Origin: Aquimarina sediminis
Lineage (GTDB): Bacteria; Bacteroidota; Bacteroidia; Flavobacteriales; Flavobacteriaceae
Assembly: GCF_002895435.1 (NCBI RefSeq)
Contig: NZ_POYJ01000014.1
Location: forward strand, 62,001-126,000
Direction: 5' to 3'
Length of the DNA stretch: 64,000 nucleotides
The translations under genes and the position numbers were made by a program. This document shows positions 1-8,571 of the stretch, piece after piece. Under the pieces are notes generated by a model. It had not been told where the DNA came from, did not search any database, and saw only the letters and a program-made list of their open reading frames with translations. How positions within the stretch are numbered: position 1 is the stretch's first letter; each line of letters opens with the position of its first letter.

Positions 1-575
1 TTTGCGTCATCATATGGGAATTAACCCTCTTTAGGTCGTCTACCTACACCTATCAGGGCTTCTTAATGGCTCAACACCCTCTATAGACTGTTTGTAACCA
101 CCTGTTGGTCGCTTCAAAGTCATTTATAATCAATATGATAACACCTTATGGAATGTTTTTTAGGACCTAAGGACGGTTATGATATGGATTCTTTAGTGTT
201 TTATGTAAGGATGTGAATATAGAATAAAGAAGGTGCTATATCATATTTGCTTTAAAAAGTAGCATAACAATGACTTATTTATGGCTAATAGGCTAAGCCA
301 AGAAATGACTCAATAAATCTATTTAGTTACATACGAAAACGCTTAAAGTAGTATGGGATGATTCTAGTAGAACTCGGTAATATTCAAATAAAATCAGGAA
401 GATCGAATATAAAAATGTTAGGCTAAATAAAGCTCACTATATGATTAGGTTAGTTCACTTGTTATTTTGGTCACTTCACTTAAAAAGTCAAAAAAACTCT
501 ATCAGTACCGAAGTACATTTGCGTAAGAAAATAAAGAAAAATAGTTACCAATAAACAAAACAAAAAATAACGAAA
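1..575. other. Gene-poor stretch at window start
   Basis: No reading frame of convincing length or coding character is visible on either strand; only very short ATG-to-stop runs occur. I recognise no tRNA, rRNA or transposase remnant. The first 200 bases are noticeably less A-rich than the following spacer, so they may be the tail of something to the left, but nothing supports a call. Confidence 0.5.
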
Positions 576-752
576 ATGGAAACAACAAACTTTAGAATCG
601 TATACAATCACAAAACGACTACAGTAGTAAAACAACCAACAGTTAAACAAGTACTAGCTAACTGGATTAAGAAGTGTAAAGAAAGTATGACAAGGCTATA
701 CAGTAAGTTAGAAGAATTAGGTATAGGTGCTGGTATAGCAATGAGAAACTAG
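576..752 (+). CDS. Small basic hypothetical protein (58 aa)
   Basis: This ATG-started frame of 58 codons begins METTNFRIVYNHKTT and ends GIAMRN. It is rich in Lys and Thr, has no signal peptide or membrane segment, and its middle (VKQVLANWIKKCKESM) could form an amphipathic helix. An A-rich leader precedes the ATG, which is typical for this group. A second small ORF follows 39 bp later on the same strand, then a lipoprotein gene, so the three could share a transcript. I do not recognise the family. Support comes only from codon texture, start context and arrangement. Confidence 0.45.
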   Translation: METTNFRIVYNHKTTTVVKQPTVKQVLANWIKKCKESMTRLYSKLEELGIGAGIAMRN

Positions 753-791
753 AGTAGCAGTATCAAATGTTAAATGATAATATATAATTAG

Positions 792-929
792 ATGAAAAGG
801 ATTCAATCAATTTTAGATAACATCTCAAAGGAAATTAAAGACAGAGTAATGCAACAGAAAGAGGTAAAAAAGTATAAAGAAATTCTTTCTGGTTATGAAA
901 ATGACGAAAATGCATTTTTATTCATATAA
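792..929 (+). CDS. Small hypothetical protein (45 aa)
   Basis: A 45-codon frame starting MKRIQSILDNISKEIKD and ending NAFLFI. It is highly charged, predicted helical and cytosolic. It lies between the 58-aa ORF and the lipoprotein gene, all in one direction with short gaps, consistent with a small operon. No family is recognised. The alternative is a chance ORF in A-rich DNA. Confidence 0.35.
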   Translation: MKRIQSILDNISKEIKDRVMQQKEVKKYKEILSGYENDENAFLFI

Positions 930-955
930 CAAGTCAAAAACAAAAAAATAAAGTC

Positions 956-1609
956 ATGAAAACAATTCATAAAATAGTAGGAACCATGTTAGGAATGACA
1001 CTCTTAGTAAGTTGTTCTGCTGTAAAAGTTACAGATTCATGGAAAGCAGTAAACACTGAAGACATAAAACAAAAGAATATTATGGTAGTAAGTAAAACAG
1101 ATAATCAGGTAATCAGAACAAGATTTGAAAAAGATATGGTATCAAGGCTAAATGAGAATGGATACAAATCTGTAGAGAGTATTGAGATTTTTCCGGGGGT
1201 AATACCTACAAAGGAGCAAAGTTATGATCAGGTAGAAGAGATAAAGAAAGAATTGAAAAATAAAGGAGTAGATGTAGTAATAATGACCGTATTAAGAGAT
1301 ACACAGGAGTATACAGAAACGATTACTACAGGAACAACGTATCAAATGACAACATATCCTTCGTTCTACAGGTTTGGATATTATGGCGGATTCTATAGAT
1401 ACTACGGAACAGTTTTTACCGAAGCAGATCCTATAACAACAGTAACATCACTTGGTAAAAAATATATCTTGGAAACCGTAGTATATGATCTAACTCAATC
1501 TGAAGATAAAGAACTACTATCTGTGATTACAACAGTCGTAGATAACCCCGAAAATCTGGGAGTAACATCCAAAGATTTTTCTAAGAAAGTAACAAAAGCA
1601 TTGTTGTAG
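956..1609 (+). CDS. DUF4136-like lipoprotein
   Basis: The 217-aa product has a lipoprotein signal peptide with lipobox LVSC, so Cys20 should be lipidated and the protein anchored to an envelope membrane. The mature part begins SAVKVTDSWKA, a pattern common in Bacteroidetes DUF4136-like lipoproteins. A Tyr/Phe/Gly-rich patch (FGYYGGFYRYYG, about residues 140-152) and a Thr-rich stretch precede a C-terminal half in which a beta-structured segment (YILETVVYDL) is followed by a conserved-looking end. No enzymatic motif is visible. A strong intrinsic terminator follows 35 bp after the stop, so the transcript ends here. The function is unknown. The family assignment rests on overall pattern only. 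Confidence 0.75.
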   Translation: MKTIHKIVGTMLGMTLLVSCSAVKVTDSWKAVNTEDIKQKNIMVVSKTDNQVIRTRFEKDMVSRLNENGYKSVESIEIFPGVIPTKEQSYDQVEEIKKELKNKGVDVVIMTVLRDTQEYTETITTGTTYQMTTYPSFYRFGYYGGFYRYYGTVFTEADPITTVTSLGKKYILETVVYDLTQSEDKELLSVITTVVDNPENLGVTSKDFSKKVTKALL

Positions 1610-1644
1610 TAAACAATTTTTCATAATTAGGTTTTTTTGATTTG

Positions 1645-1684
1645 ACTGCCGCAGACATTGAAACAGTGTCGCGGCAGTTTTTTT
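1645..1684 (+). terminator. Rho-independent terminator after the lipoprotein gene
   Basis: Perfect 8-bp arms ACTGCCGC (1645-1652) and GCGGCAGT (1671-1678) are followed by a run of seven T. The placement directly behind the lipoprotein stop fits termination of the rightward transcript. Confidence 0.85.
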
Positions 1685-2063
1685 GTATGCACTAAAAGAA
1701 GAAGTGTGTAGACGCTATCTCGTTAAACTAAATGTATATACTTGACACACTTAATTGAACAGTCTCGGGTAAGTTTTACTACATCTACTTATTATTCTTA
1801 AATATCTTTTCATTTTAATACAATTTGTACCAACCTATTTCAGACCAAGACGAGCTTCAGGATAGGAGTATTATGGGAAGTGTCGAGTTATCAAAAATGA
1901 AATCGTTCATTAAAAAAAAGAAGAATTAAAAGTTCATATTCCTTACAGGTCGTTTCACTTATTAATATAGCCGCTTCACACAGAAAACCACAAAAAACAC
2001 TAGGGCATAGCGCTAAATTTGTACAAGAAACAAGTAATAAAACAACAAAAAACAATAAGCAAC
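1685..2063. other. Intergenic spacer without a recognisable gene
   Basis: About 380 bp of AT-rich DNA between the terminator and the next gene. The reverse-strand frame across 1891-2094 is Leu/Phe/Cys-rich with poor coding character, and I treat it as chance. It presumably holds the promoter of the following gene, but no clear TTG/TAnnTTTG pair was found. Confidence 0.4.
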
Positions 2064-2396
2064 ATGAAAGTAACAAGTTTAGTTTTAGTAACAATGTTTA
2101 CAGGAGGTATAATTGTATTAGAGACAAAAAAAGAAAAGGGAGATAGTTTTGAATCCTTTAATGAGCGTAATCAAAAGCTTACCATTCTAGAGCAGGAGTT
2201 GGACAGAGAGATATGTGAGTTTCTATATAGCAATGAGTCCGGTAATGAAATCAGTTTTGAAAATACTTTTTCTGTAAAGAAAGAAGAAATAATAGAACCA
2301 AACGATATTGTTGATATTGAAGAAGAAGAAGAGATAGTGTTAGATGTTGAAGTAAAGTCATATATGCCCAAAGGTTTTAATAAATATAGTAGTTAA
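2064..2396 (+). CDS. Small secreted or anchored acidic protein
   Basis: I choose the ATG at 2064, giving 110 aa, because it places an N-terminal hydrophobic segment (VTSLVLVTMFTGGIIVL) at the start like a signal or anchor. The longer frame from 2019 adds 15 polar residues. The mature part is acidic, with a poly-Glu run (DIEEEEEIVLDVE), and ends SYMPKGFNKYSS. That 'YxPxGFNxY' ending recalls a recurrent C-terminal motif of small flavobacterial proteins, but I cannot name the family. A strong terminator follows, and the two-component pair begins 80 bp downstream as a separate unit. The function is unknown, perhaps an envelope-associated small protein. Confidence 0.6.
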   Translation: MKVTSLVLVTMFTGGIIVLETKKEKGDSFESFNERNQKLTILEQELDREICEFLYSNESGNEISFENTFSVKKEEIIEPNDIVDIEEEEEIVLDVEVKSYMPKGFNKYSS

Positions 2397-2420
2397 TACC
2401 CCAGACCTTTACTTCGTTTG

Positions 2421-2458
2421 AAGAAGTCTCCAATTCCCATACGGAGACTTCTTTTTTT
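2421..2458 (+). terminator. Rho-independent terminator
   Basis: Arms AAGAAGTCTCC (2421-2431) and GGAGACTTCTT (2443-2453) flank an 11-base loop and are followed by T residues. It separates the small acidic-protein gene from the histidine kinase gene. Confidence 0.85.
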
Positions 2459-2478
2459 AATAATGAAAACTAAATATT

Positions 2479-3585
2479 ATGTTTGGTAGATTAGAATATT
2501 CTTTAAGCTTATTTTTGTGTAAATTTAAAAATCATAAATCTATAGTTTTGCTATCTATATTAGACTTTCAACACATTAAACATACCGTAATAGTAAAGAT
2601 AGCATTGCTAATCTCTGTACTAACTAATCTTCCGAGAACACTGTCTTTGTTTAATGTAACAGATAAGCTAATAGAATCTTTTTCAGAGGTATCTATAAAA
2701 GACATTATACTACGTGCTTTTTTTCTGTTTATATTTTCGTTTATAATACTTCAGTTAAATACCAACTGGAAGAATATATATCGCAAGTATTCTACTATAG
2801 TCAGAAGTAGCATTACTACATTACTTAATAGTATTGTCTATCTGGGAGTAGTTGAGTTGTTTACTATAGTATATCCCTTATTTGTAAAAGAATCTATCTC
2901 AGAGCCCGAGAAAGGGTTAATTTATTTTGTATATCTGGTGGTACTACTAATTGCCGTTTTTATAGCTCGGATTTTGAGTTATCAAATTGTGCATCAAAAG
3001 GATCTTTTGGAAAATGAGAGATTAAAACAACAGAATCTTCAAAAAGAATTAACAGCTTTAAAAAATCAAATTAACCCTCATTTTCTTTTTAACTCACTTA
3101 ATTCTTTAAACTCCATTGTAAGAGATAATAAAGAAGCGACTACTTTTGTACATAAATTATCATTTATGTATCGTTATATTTTACAAAGTGGTGATAGAGA
3201 TTTAGTTTCTCTAAAAGAAGAACTTAAGTTTTTAGAAAGTTATATCCACTTGGTAAAAACTAGATATAGAGATAGATTCACAATTGATGTTTCTATAGAC
3301 GAAAAATACCTAGAAAAAGAAATTCCACCATTGGCATTGCAACTGTTAGTCGAGAATGCTGTAAAGCATAATGAAATTTCTAAAAGCAACCCATTGCATG
3401 TCTTGGTGTATGTAAAAGACGGTTTTATTTATGTCGAAAATAGAATCAGACCCAGAACCTCTTTTGTAGATAGTACAGGTAATGGATTAATGAATCTGGA
3501 CAAAAGATATTTTTTGTTAAAAAAGGAACATATCAGTATCAGTAATGCTGATAATGTTTTTAGAGTAAAACTACCTATAAGTTAA
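2479..3585 (+). CDS. LytS/YehU-type sensor histidine kinase
   Basis: This 368-aa membrane kinase has about four hydrophobic segments in residues 35-170, then a coiled linker and a His_kinase (PF06580-type) domain. The phospho-acceptor His201 lies in the diagnostic motif NQINPHFLFNSLNSL. The ATP-binding part shows an N-box (LQLLVENAVKHNE) and a glycine motif (STGNGLMNL). It should sense an unknown membrane or envelope signal and phosphorylate the LytTR regulator encoded 5 bp downstream, so the two form one operon. The efflux genes follow immediately, which suggests but does not prove that they are the regulated targets. Confidence 0.93.
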   Translation: MFGRLEYSLSLFLCKFKNHKSIVLLSILDFQHIKHTVIVKIALLISVLTNLPRTLSLFNVTDKLIESFSEVSIKDIILRAFFLFIFSFIILQLNTNWKNIYRKYSTIVRSSITTLLNSIVYLGVVELFTIVYPLFVKESISEPEKGLIYFVYLVVLLIAVFIARILSYQIVHQKDLLENERLKQQNLQKELTALKNQINPHFLFNSLNSLNSIVRDNKEATTFVHKLSFMYRYILQSGDRDLVSLKEELKFLESYIHLVKTRYRDRFTIDVSIDEKYLEKEIPPLALQLLVENAVKHNEISKSNPLHVLVYVKDGFIYVENRIRPRTSFVDSTGNGLMNLDKRYFLLKKEHISISNADNVFRVKLPIS

Positions 3586-3590
3586 TAGAT

Positions 3591-4352
3591 ATGAAAGTAG
3601 TAATAGTAGAAGATGAGATTGCAGCAAGTGATAACCTTACGTTTTTGTTGAAAGCCATTAATCCCGATATAGAAATCCTTACAGTGCTAGATTCTGTAAA
3701 ATCTGCTATTATGTATTTTTCTACCCCTAATATGGCTGAATTGATTTTTATGGATATACATCTGGCTGATGGTATTTCTTTTGAAATTTTTGAAGAAGTT
3801 GATATCAAAACTCCAATCGTTTTTACGACAGCCTACGATCAGTATGCGATTAAAGCTTTTAAGGTTAACAGTATAGATTATTTGTTAAAACCAATAAACG
3901 AAGATGAATTAGAAGAAGCAATACTGAAGTTTAGAAGCAAATCTGAGGATGACAAAGGAATAAATGCTCAAATGAGTGGGATGTTACAATTGCTTCAAAC
4001 AAAAACCAAATCCTACAAGACTACCTATTTGGTACATCAAAGAGATGAATTGATACCCATCAAAACTGAAGATATTTCTTATTTTTATATAGAAACTGGG
4101 ATTGTAAAAGCAGTAACCATACACAATAAGTCATATAGTATTGATAAGAAGTTAGAAGATGTTGAAAATGAATTAAACCCTGAACGCTTTCATAGGATCA
4201 ATAGGCAGTTTATTGTAGAAAGAAATGCAATTGTAAATATTAAGCACTATTTTAATGGTAAGTTAATCGTAAATGTTAATCCGCCATCAAAAGAAAGAAT
4301 GGTAGTAAGTAAGGCCAAATCATCAGAGTTTAAGAAATGGGTGAACTCATGA
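3591..4352 (+). CDS. LytTR-family response regulator
   Basis: The 253-aa product starts with a receiver domain: acidic pocket VEDE (residues 6-9), phospho-acceptor Asp55 in FMDIHL, conserved Thr/Ala in FTTAYDQYAIKAF and Lys in YLLKPINE. A linker of about 25 residues leads to a LytTR DNA-binding domain (residues about 145-250), with the typical SYFYIETGIVKAVT and FHRINRQFIVERNAI signatures. The gene is separated from the kinase gene by only 5 bp, so it is almost certainly the partner of that kinase. It likely binds pairs of direct repeats upstream of target promoters. I could not identify its operator, and the target is inferred from proximity to the efflux cluster. Confidence 0.95.
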   Translation: MKVVIVEDEIAASDNLTFLLKAINPDIEILTVLDSVKSAIMYFSTPNMAELIFMDIHLADGISFEIFEEVDIKTPIVFTTAYDQYAIKAFKVNSIDYLLKPINEDELEEAILKFRSKSEDDKGINAQMSGMLQLLQTKTKSYKTTYLVHQRDELIPIKTEDISYFYIETGIVKAVTIHNKSYSIDKKLEDVENELNPERFHRINRQFIVERNAIVNIKHYFNGKLIVNVNPPSKERMVVSKAKSSEFKKWVNS

Positions 4353-4460
4353 TTTTTCTAAATACATTGAATAAAAATAAAGCAAATAAATTTTAACTCA
4401 CAATATATTAAACCGGCTATAATCTCTTTGAGATAAAGTCCAACCACTAAAACACTAACC

Positions 4461-4880
4461 ATGAGAATTACAGTAACGAGCTTTTTATTATTAATCTTTG
4501 TAACAACATTTGGACAAACACACGAAGAAAAACTATTAGAAAGACAAAAGAATAAAGTAGAAATCTTTACATCAGGAGAAAAGGATAATTTGCAATTTTT
4601 CTTTAATGAGCAGGTAGATAAGATGAAGCTCTCAGAAGATTTGAGAGATGATTATTATGGAATAATATTATATTATACCAATAAGATGGGCCGCATTGGG
4701 GATAGGAATAAAGGATATACCGAAGCAGAGAAAAAAACTAAACTCGATGCAATGGTCATTCAATTAAATGATGAGGTAAAAGAGATTTTAACCAAAGAAC
4801 AATACCAAATACATAAAGAAAGTTTTGGTAAAATTATTACCAGTGTTTATAATAGGAAAGGGTGGGACAAGAATAACTAA
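4461..4880 (+). CDS. Small secreted helical protein
   Basis: A 139-aa protein with a clear signal peptide (MRITVTSFLLLIFVTTFGQ). The rest is almost entirely charged helix, ending in the LTKEQYQIHKESFGKI region. That 'LTxEQ' pattern resembles small periplasmic helical proteins of the Spy/CpxP style, but I see no definite family hallmark. It sits between the LytTR pair and the outer-membrane channel gene in the same direction. It may belong to the regulon, for example as a periplasmic helper or stress sensor, but this is inference from position only. Confidence 0.7.
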   Translation: MRITVTSFLLLIFVTTFGQTHEEKLLERQKNKVEIFTSGEKDNLQFFFNEQVDKMKLSEDLRDDYYGIILYYTNKMGRIGDRNKGYTEAEKKTKLDAMVIQLNDEVKEILTKEQYQIHKESFGKIITSVYNRKGWDKNN

Positions 4881-4967
4881 ATTTCTTAAATAGAATCTTT
4901 ACTTAGTACCCGCTGATCAAATATTTAAAACATTTAATTTTTAGTATCACACATATTATTTTAGTAT

Positions 4968-7310
4968 ATGAGAAATATAAAACTAGTATTACTACTTGTT
5001 TTCATTAACGTGCTAGGCTATTCCCAAGTCTCAAAAACAGTTACAATCGGTATTCTTGCTGATAAATCTTCAAAAGAAACACAACCCTTATTGACTAAAC
5101 TTCAAAATGAAGTTAAATCCGTTGTTGGGCAGGATGCGATCATTGTCTTTAAAGAAGTATTAGAAAATAATATTGATGTTGTCAAGGCAAAATCTAATTA
5201 TCAGACTCTTGTTAATGCTGATGTTGATATCATTTTGGCTTTTGGAGTCATCAATACCGTAGCCTTGTATCAAGAAAAAGTATATCCCAAACCGACAATC
5301 ATATTTGGTTCTGTAAATGGTGATTTCTATGATCTTCCCAAAGGGAAACAAACATCAGGAATAAATAATATTACATATATTATTACACCATTTTCTTACA
5401 CAAGCGATCTAGAGGCTTTTGAAACTATTTATGATTATAAAAAAATAGGAATTATAGTCGATGATTTTATACCCGACATGTTACCAGTTAAGAAATTATT
5501 TGATGATTACTTCTCTAAGAAAGAAGCTACATACAAGCTAATTTCACTCCAAGATGATGGAAATTTGAATACCGAGTTAGATGATATAGATGCTGTCTAT
5601 CTGGCGGCAGGGTTTTACTTAGATAAAGAAGAGTTTTCGTCTTTGGTTAATACAATAAACTCTAAAAAACTACCTTCTTTTTCTGCTTATAGCAAAGAAG
5701 ATGTCGAAAAAGGAATATTGGCATCTAACCAGCCAGAGACTAATATTGATCAGTTTTTTAGGCGTATTGCACTTAATGTAGAAGCCATAGTAGGAGGAAC
5801 AAATCCTTCAGAGTTACCTATGTATGTGGAGTATAAAAATAAGCTCTCCATTAACTTTAATACTGCAAGACAAATTGGGTTCCCAATACGGTATAGTATG
5901 CTGGGTAAAGCCGATTTTATTAGTGGAGAAAATGATGTAAAATCCAATATCTCGTATTCTATTTTGGATATTATTAATGGAGTAGTAGAAAAAAACCTCT
6001 CGCTTCATTCAGAACGTAAAAATGTAGAATTAAGTGGTCAAGATGTAAAAACAGCCAAGAGTAACTACCTACCGGATCTTACTGCTAATGCAACAGCAGT
6101 ATATATTGATCCTAAAGTGGCAGAGATCTCTAATGGATCTAATCCGGAGTTTTCGACATCAGGGAATGTTGCTTTAGAACAGGTTATATATTCAGAAAGT
6201 GCTGGAGCCAATATTACGATCAAAGAAAATTTACAAAAGGCAGAACAAGAAAATTATAATGCAGCAGAATTGGATGCGATTCTAAATGCATCAGTGGCAT
6301 ATTTTAATGCATTGATATTAAAGACTAATGTAGAAATTCAAAATCAAAACCTGCAAGTAACTAAAAAAAACCTACAAATCGCAGATCAGAATTTTGAAGC
6401 CGGAGAATCTGGAAAATCAGATGTGTTACGTTTTAAAAGTCAGTTGGCTCAAAATACCCAAAGTTTGATTGATGCAGATAATCAAATGCTTCAGGCTTTT
6501 AATACCATTAATCAGCTAATGAATAATGATATAGCTACCGAGATAGACATTGAAGATGCCGAAATATCAAAGGGGATTTTTAAAAACTATAAATATGAAG
6601 AGTTTCTACAAATTCTTGATGATCCTAAACTTAGACCATCATTGATAGGATTCTTGGTGGAAGAAGCGAAGAAAAATGCTCCTGAGTTAAAAAATATTGG
6701 GTATAACGTAGAAGCGACCCAAAGAAACTATAGGCTTAATCATTTAGGAAGATTAATACCGACTGTGGCTTTGCAAGGCAAATATAACCTTACGTTCTCA
6801 GAATCGGGTAAGGGGACTACTGTACCAATTGGTTTTCCAAACCCACCTGATGGGTCGTACAATGTTGGGCTTAATTTGTCACTTCCTATTTTTCAGAAAA
6901 ATCAAAGAAACATAAATAGGCAAACCGCAAAAATACAGGAAGATCAGTTAATGATTCAGAAGGATAATGTAGAACTAAATATCGAAAAAAATGTGAACGA
7001 TCTTTTGTTAGATATCATCAATCAGATTGCCAATATTGAGATATCAAAAGTATCAGAAGAGGCGGCAAAAGAGAGTCTCGATTTAACACAAAATGCGTAT
7101 GCACAAGGAGCAGTACCATTGATTCAGTTAATAGATGCACAAACTAATTATTTACAAACGCAGTTGGCTAGTGCTACTGCCAGTTATAATTATTTGCTTA
7201 CCTCTATACAATTAGAGCGAGCAATAGGATACTTCTTTTTAGTGAATACAGAAGAAAGTAATCAAGAATTTATTAGAAGAGCTAATGAATATATTCTTAG
7301 TGAAAATTAA
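4968..7310 (+). CDS. ABC substrate-binding-like domain fused to TolC efflux channel
   Basis: The 780-aa product has a signal peptide (cleavage after about GYSQ). Residues about 24-320 look like the periplasmic ABC_sub_bind family: a start TVTIGILADKS, 'DIILAFGVINTVAL', 'KPTIIFGSVNGDFY', 'KKIGIIVDD' and 'GILASNQPE'. From about residue 345 to 765 the sequence is a TolC-family outer membrane factor, with long helices, LPDLTANATAVY, two repeats and the C-terminal 'LDLTQNAYAQGAVPLIQLIDAQTNYL' type segment. The channel should pair with the adaptor and RND pump encoded directly downstream. The N-terminal domain could bind a substrate or signal in the periplasm. The frame is continuous without internal stops or repeats that would suggest an assembly join. 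Confidence 0.88.
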   Translation: MRNIKLVLLLVFINVLGYSQVSKTVTIGILADKSSKETQPLLTKLQNEVKSVVGQDAIIVFKEVLENNIDVVKAKSNYQTLVNADVDIILAFGVINTVALYQEKVYPKPTIIFGSVNGDFYDLPKGKQTSGINNITYIITPFSYTSDLEAFETIYDYKKIGIIVDDFIPDMLPVKKLFDDYFSKKEATYKLISLQDDGNLNTELDDIDAVYLAAGFYLDKEEFSSLVNTINSKKLPSFSAYSKEDVEKGILASNQPETNIDQFFRRIALNVEAIVGGTNPSELPMYVEYKNKLSINFNTARQIGFPIRYSMLGKADFISGENDVKSNISYSILDIINGVVEKNLSLHSERKNVELSGQDVKTAKSNYLPDLTANATAVYIDPKVAEISNGSNPEFSTSGNVALEQVIYSESAGANITIKENLQKAEQENYNAAELDAILNASVAYFNALILKTNVEIQNQNLQVTKKNLQIADQNFEAGESGKSDVLRFKSQLAQNTQSLIDADNQMLQAFNTINQLMNNDIATEIDIEDAEISKGIFKNYKYEEFLQILDDPKLRPSLIGFLVEEAKKNAPELKNIGYNVEATQRNYRLNHLGRLIPTVALQGKYNLTFSESGKGTTVPIGFPNPPDGSYNVGLNLSLPIFQKNQRNINRQTAKIQEDQLMIQKDNVELNIEKNVNDLLLDIINQIANIEISKVSEEAAKESLDLTQNAYAQGAVPLIQLIDAQTNYLQTQLASATASYNYLLTSIQLERAIGYFFLVNTEESNQEFIRRANEYILSEN

Positions 7311-7461
7311 AATCAAATATACAAAGAGAAATAGTACTCCTGCATCTAACTATTAGTGTCTAATGACAATCAGGAGATAAAATAAATGTCAAGGTAGCAG
7401 GGAATCATGTTTTTCTACTTAATAGACATAATGATATAAAACTAAAAACAAACTAACCGCA

Positions 7462-8547
7462 ATGAAACTCACAAAATATATAATTCCTGTATTAGCATCT
7501 TTGGTGTTAAATGCCTGTAAAGATAAAGAAGTATTAAAAAAAGAAATACTGCGACCTGTACAATATCAAGTGGTAGGTAATATTGATGCTCAAAAAATTA
7601 GAACTTTTAGTGGTACAGCAAAAGCAGGAGATGAAATTGAATTAAGTTTTAGAAGTAATGGGATTATTACAAAACTTGATATTAAAGTTGGACAAAAGGT
7701 TAGTCAGGGTGACCTTATTGCCAAGTTGGATAATGTGCAAGCCAACCTGGCATATGAGCAGTCAATTTCTGCGCTAAATAGTGCTCAATCTGCTATGAAT
7801 ACTGCTAAGTCTAGTTTGAATCGCATGAAATCTCTATACGAAAAAGGGAGTAACTCTTTAAGTGATTACGAATCTGCAAAAAATGCTTATCAAAATGCAT
7901 TGGATCAATATGAATCTGCAAAGCGCAATAAGAGTATACAGCAATCTCAGATTAGTTACGGATATATCAAGGCTCCAAAAGATGGTGTTATTGCCGCAAA
8001 GAATAGTCAGCTTAATGAAAATGTAAGTGCTGGTCAGGTAATAGCTGTGCTTAATGCAGGAGACCAAACAAATATTATCGTTGGATTACCAGAAAATGTA
8101 ATCAATAAAGTGCATTTGGGAATGCATCCCAAGATTTCTTTTTCGGCATTAACCGATCAAACTTTTAAAGGAAGTGTTATTGAGATTTCACCTATCGTAG
8201 ATGAAGGATCTGCTACGTATCCAGTAAAAGTTGATATCCTCGATGTAACCGAAGATATCAAACCCGGAATGACTGCAAATGTGACTTTTGATTTTGGAGA
8301 AGTAGAAACTACTACAGAAACGGCATTGGTTGTTCCCGTAAAATCAGTAGGAGAAGATGGTGATGGTAATTTTGTATTTCTTATAGAATCTAAAGATGAG
8401 TCAATAGGAATCGTAAAAAAACAGCGTATAGAAATTGGAGAGCTGACCACAGGAGGTTTTAAGATAAAGAGTGGACTTGTAGAAGGACAAAAGATAGCTA
8501 CGGCAGGATTACAGACCTTATTAGATGGTCAAAAAGTGAAACTATAA
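7462..8547 (+). CDS. RND efflux periplasmic adaptor (membrane fusion lipoprotein)
   Basis: This 361-aa HlyD/AcrA-type adaptor starts with a lipoprotein signal (VLNAC, Cys19), so it should be tethered by lipid. A first lipoyl half-motif (GIITKLDIKVGQKVSQGDLIAKLDN region, about 75-100), a coiled-coil hairpin (about 100-155) and a second lipoyl half (YIKAPKDGVIAAKN) are followed by a beta-barrel and a membrane-proximal domain. It lies 24 bp upstream of the RND permease gene and 150 bp behind the TolC fusion gene, giving a complete tripartite system. The substrate is not evident. Confidence 0.94.
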   Translation: MKLTKYIIPVLASLVLNACKDKEVLKKEILRPVQYQVVGNIDAQKIRTFSGTAKAGDEIELSFRSNGIITKLDIKVGQKVSQGDLIAKLDNVQANLAYEQSISALNSAQSAMNTAKSSLNRMKSLYEKGSNSLSDYESAKNAYQNALDQYESAKRNKSIQQSQISYGYIKAPKDGVIAAKNSQLNENVSAGQVIAVLNAGDQTNIIVGLPENVINKVHLGMHPKISFSALTDQTFKGSVIEISPIVDEGSATYPVKVDILDVTEDIKPGMTANVTFDFGEVETTTETALVVPVKSVGEDGDGNFVFLIESKDESIGIVKKQRIEIGELTTGGFKIKSGLVEGQKIATAGLQTLLDGQKVKL

Positions 8548-8571
8548 TAATCATTATCAAAAGAATAAGAT

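Noticed and set aside
1891..2094. Reverse-strand ORF of 67 aa in the spacer
   Set aside because: Composition is Leu/Cys/Phe-rich with no start context, and it overlaps the better-supported rightward gene at 2064.
4968..7310. Assembly artefact joining two genes
   Set aside because: The frame is open throughout with one signal peptide and consistent codon use, and the TolC half has no separate start signal.
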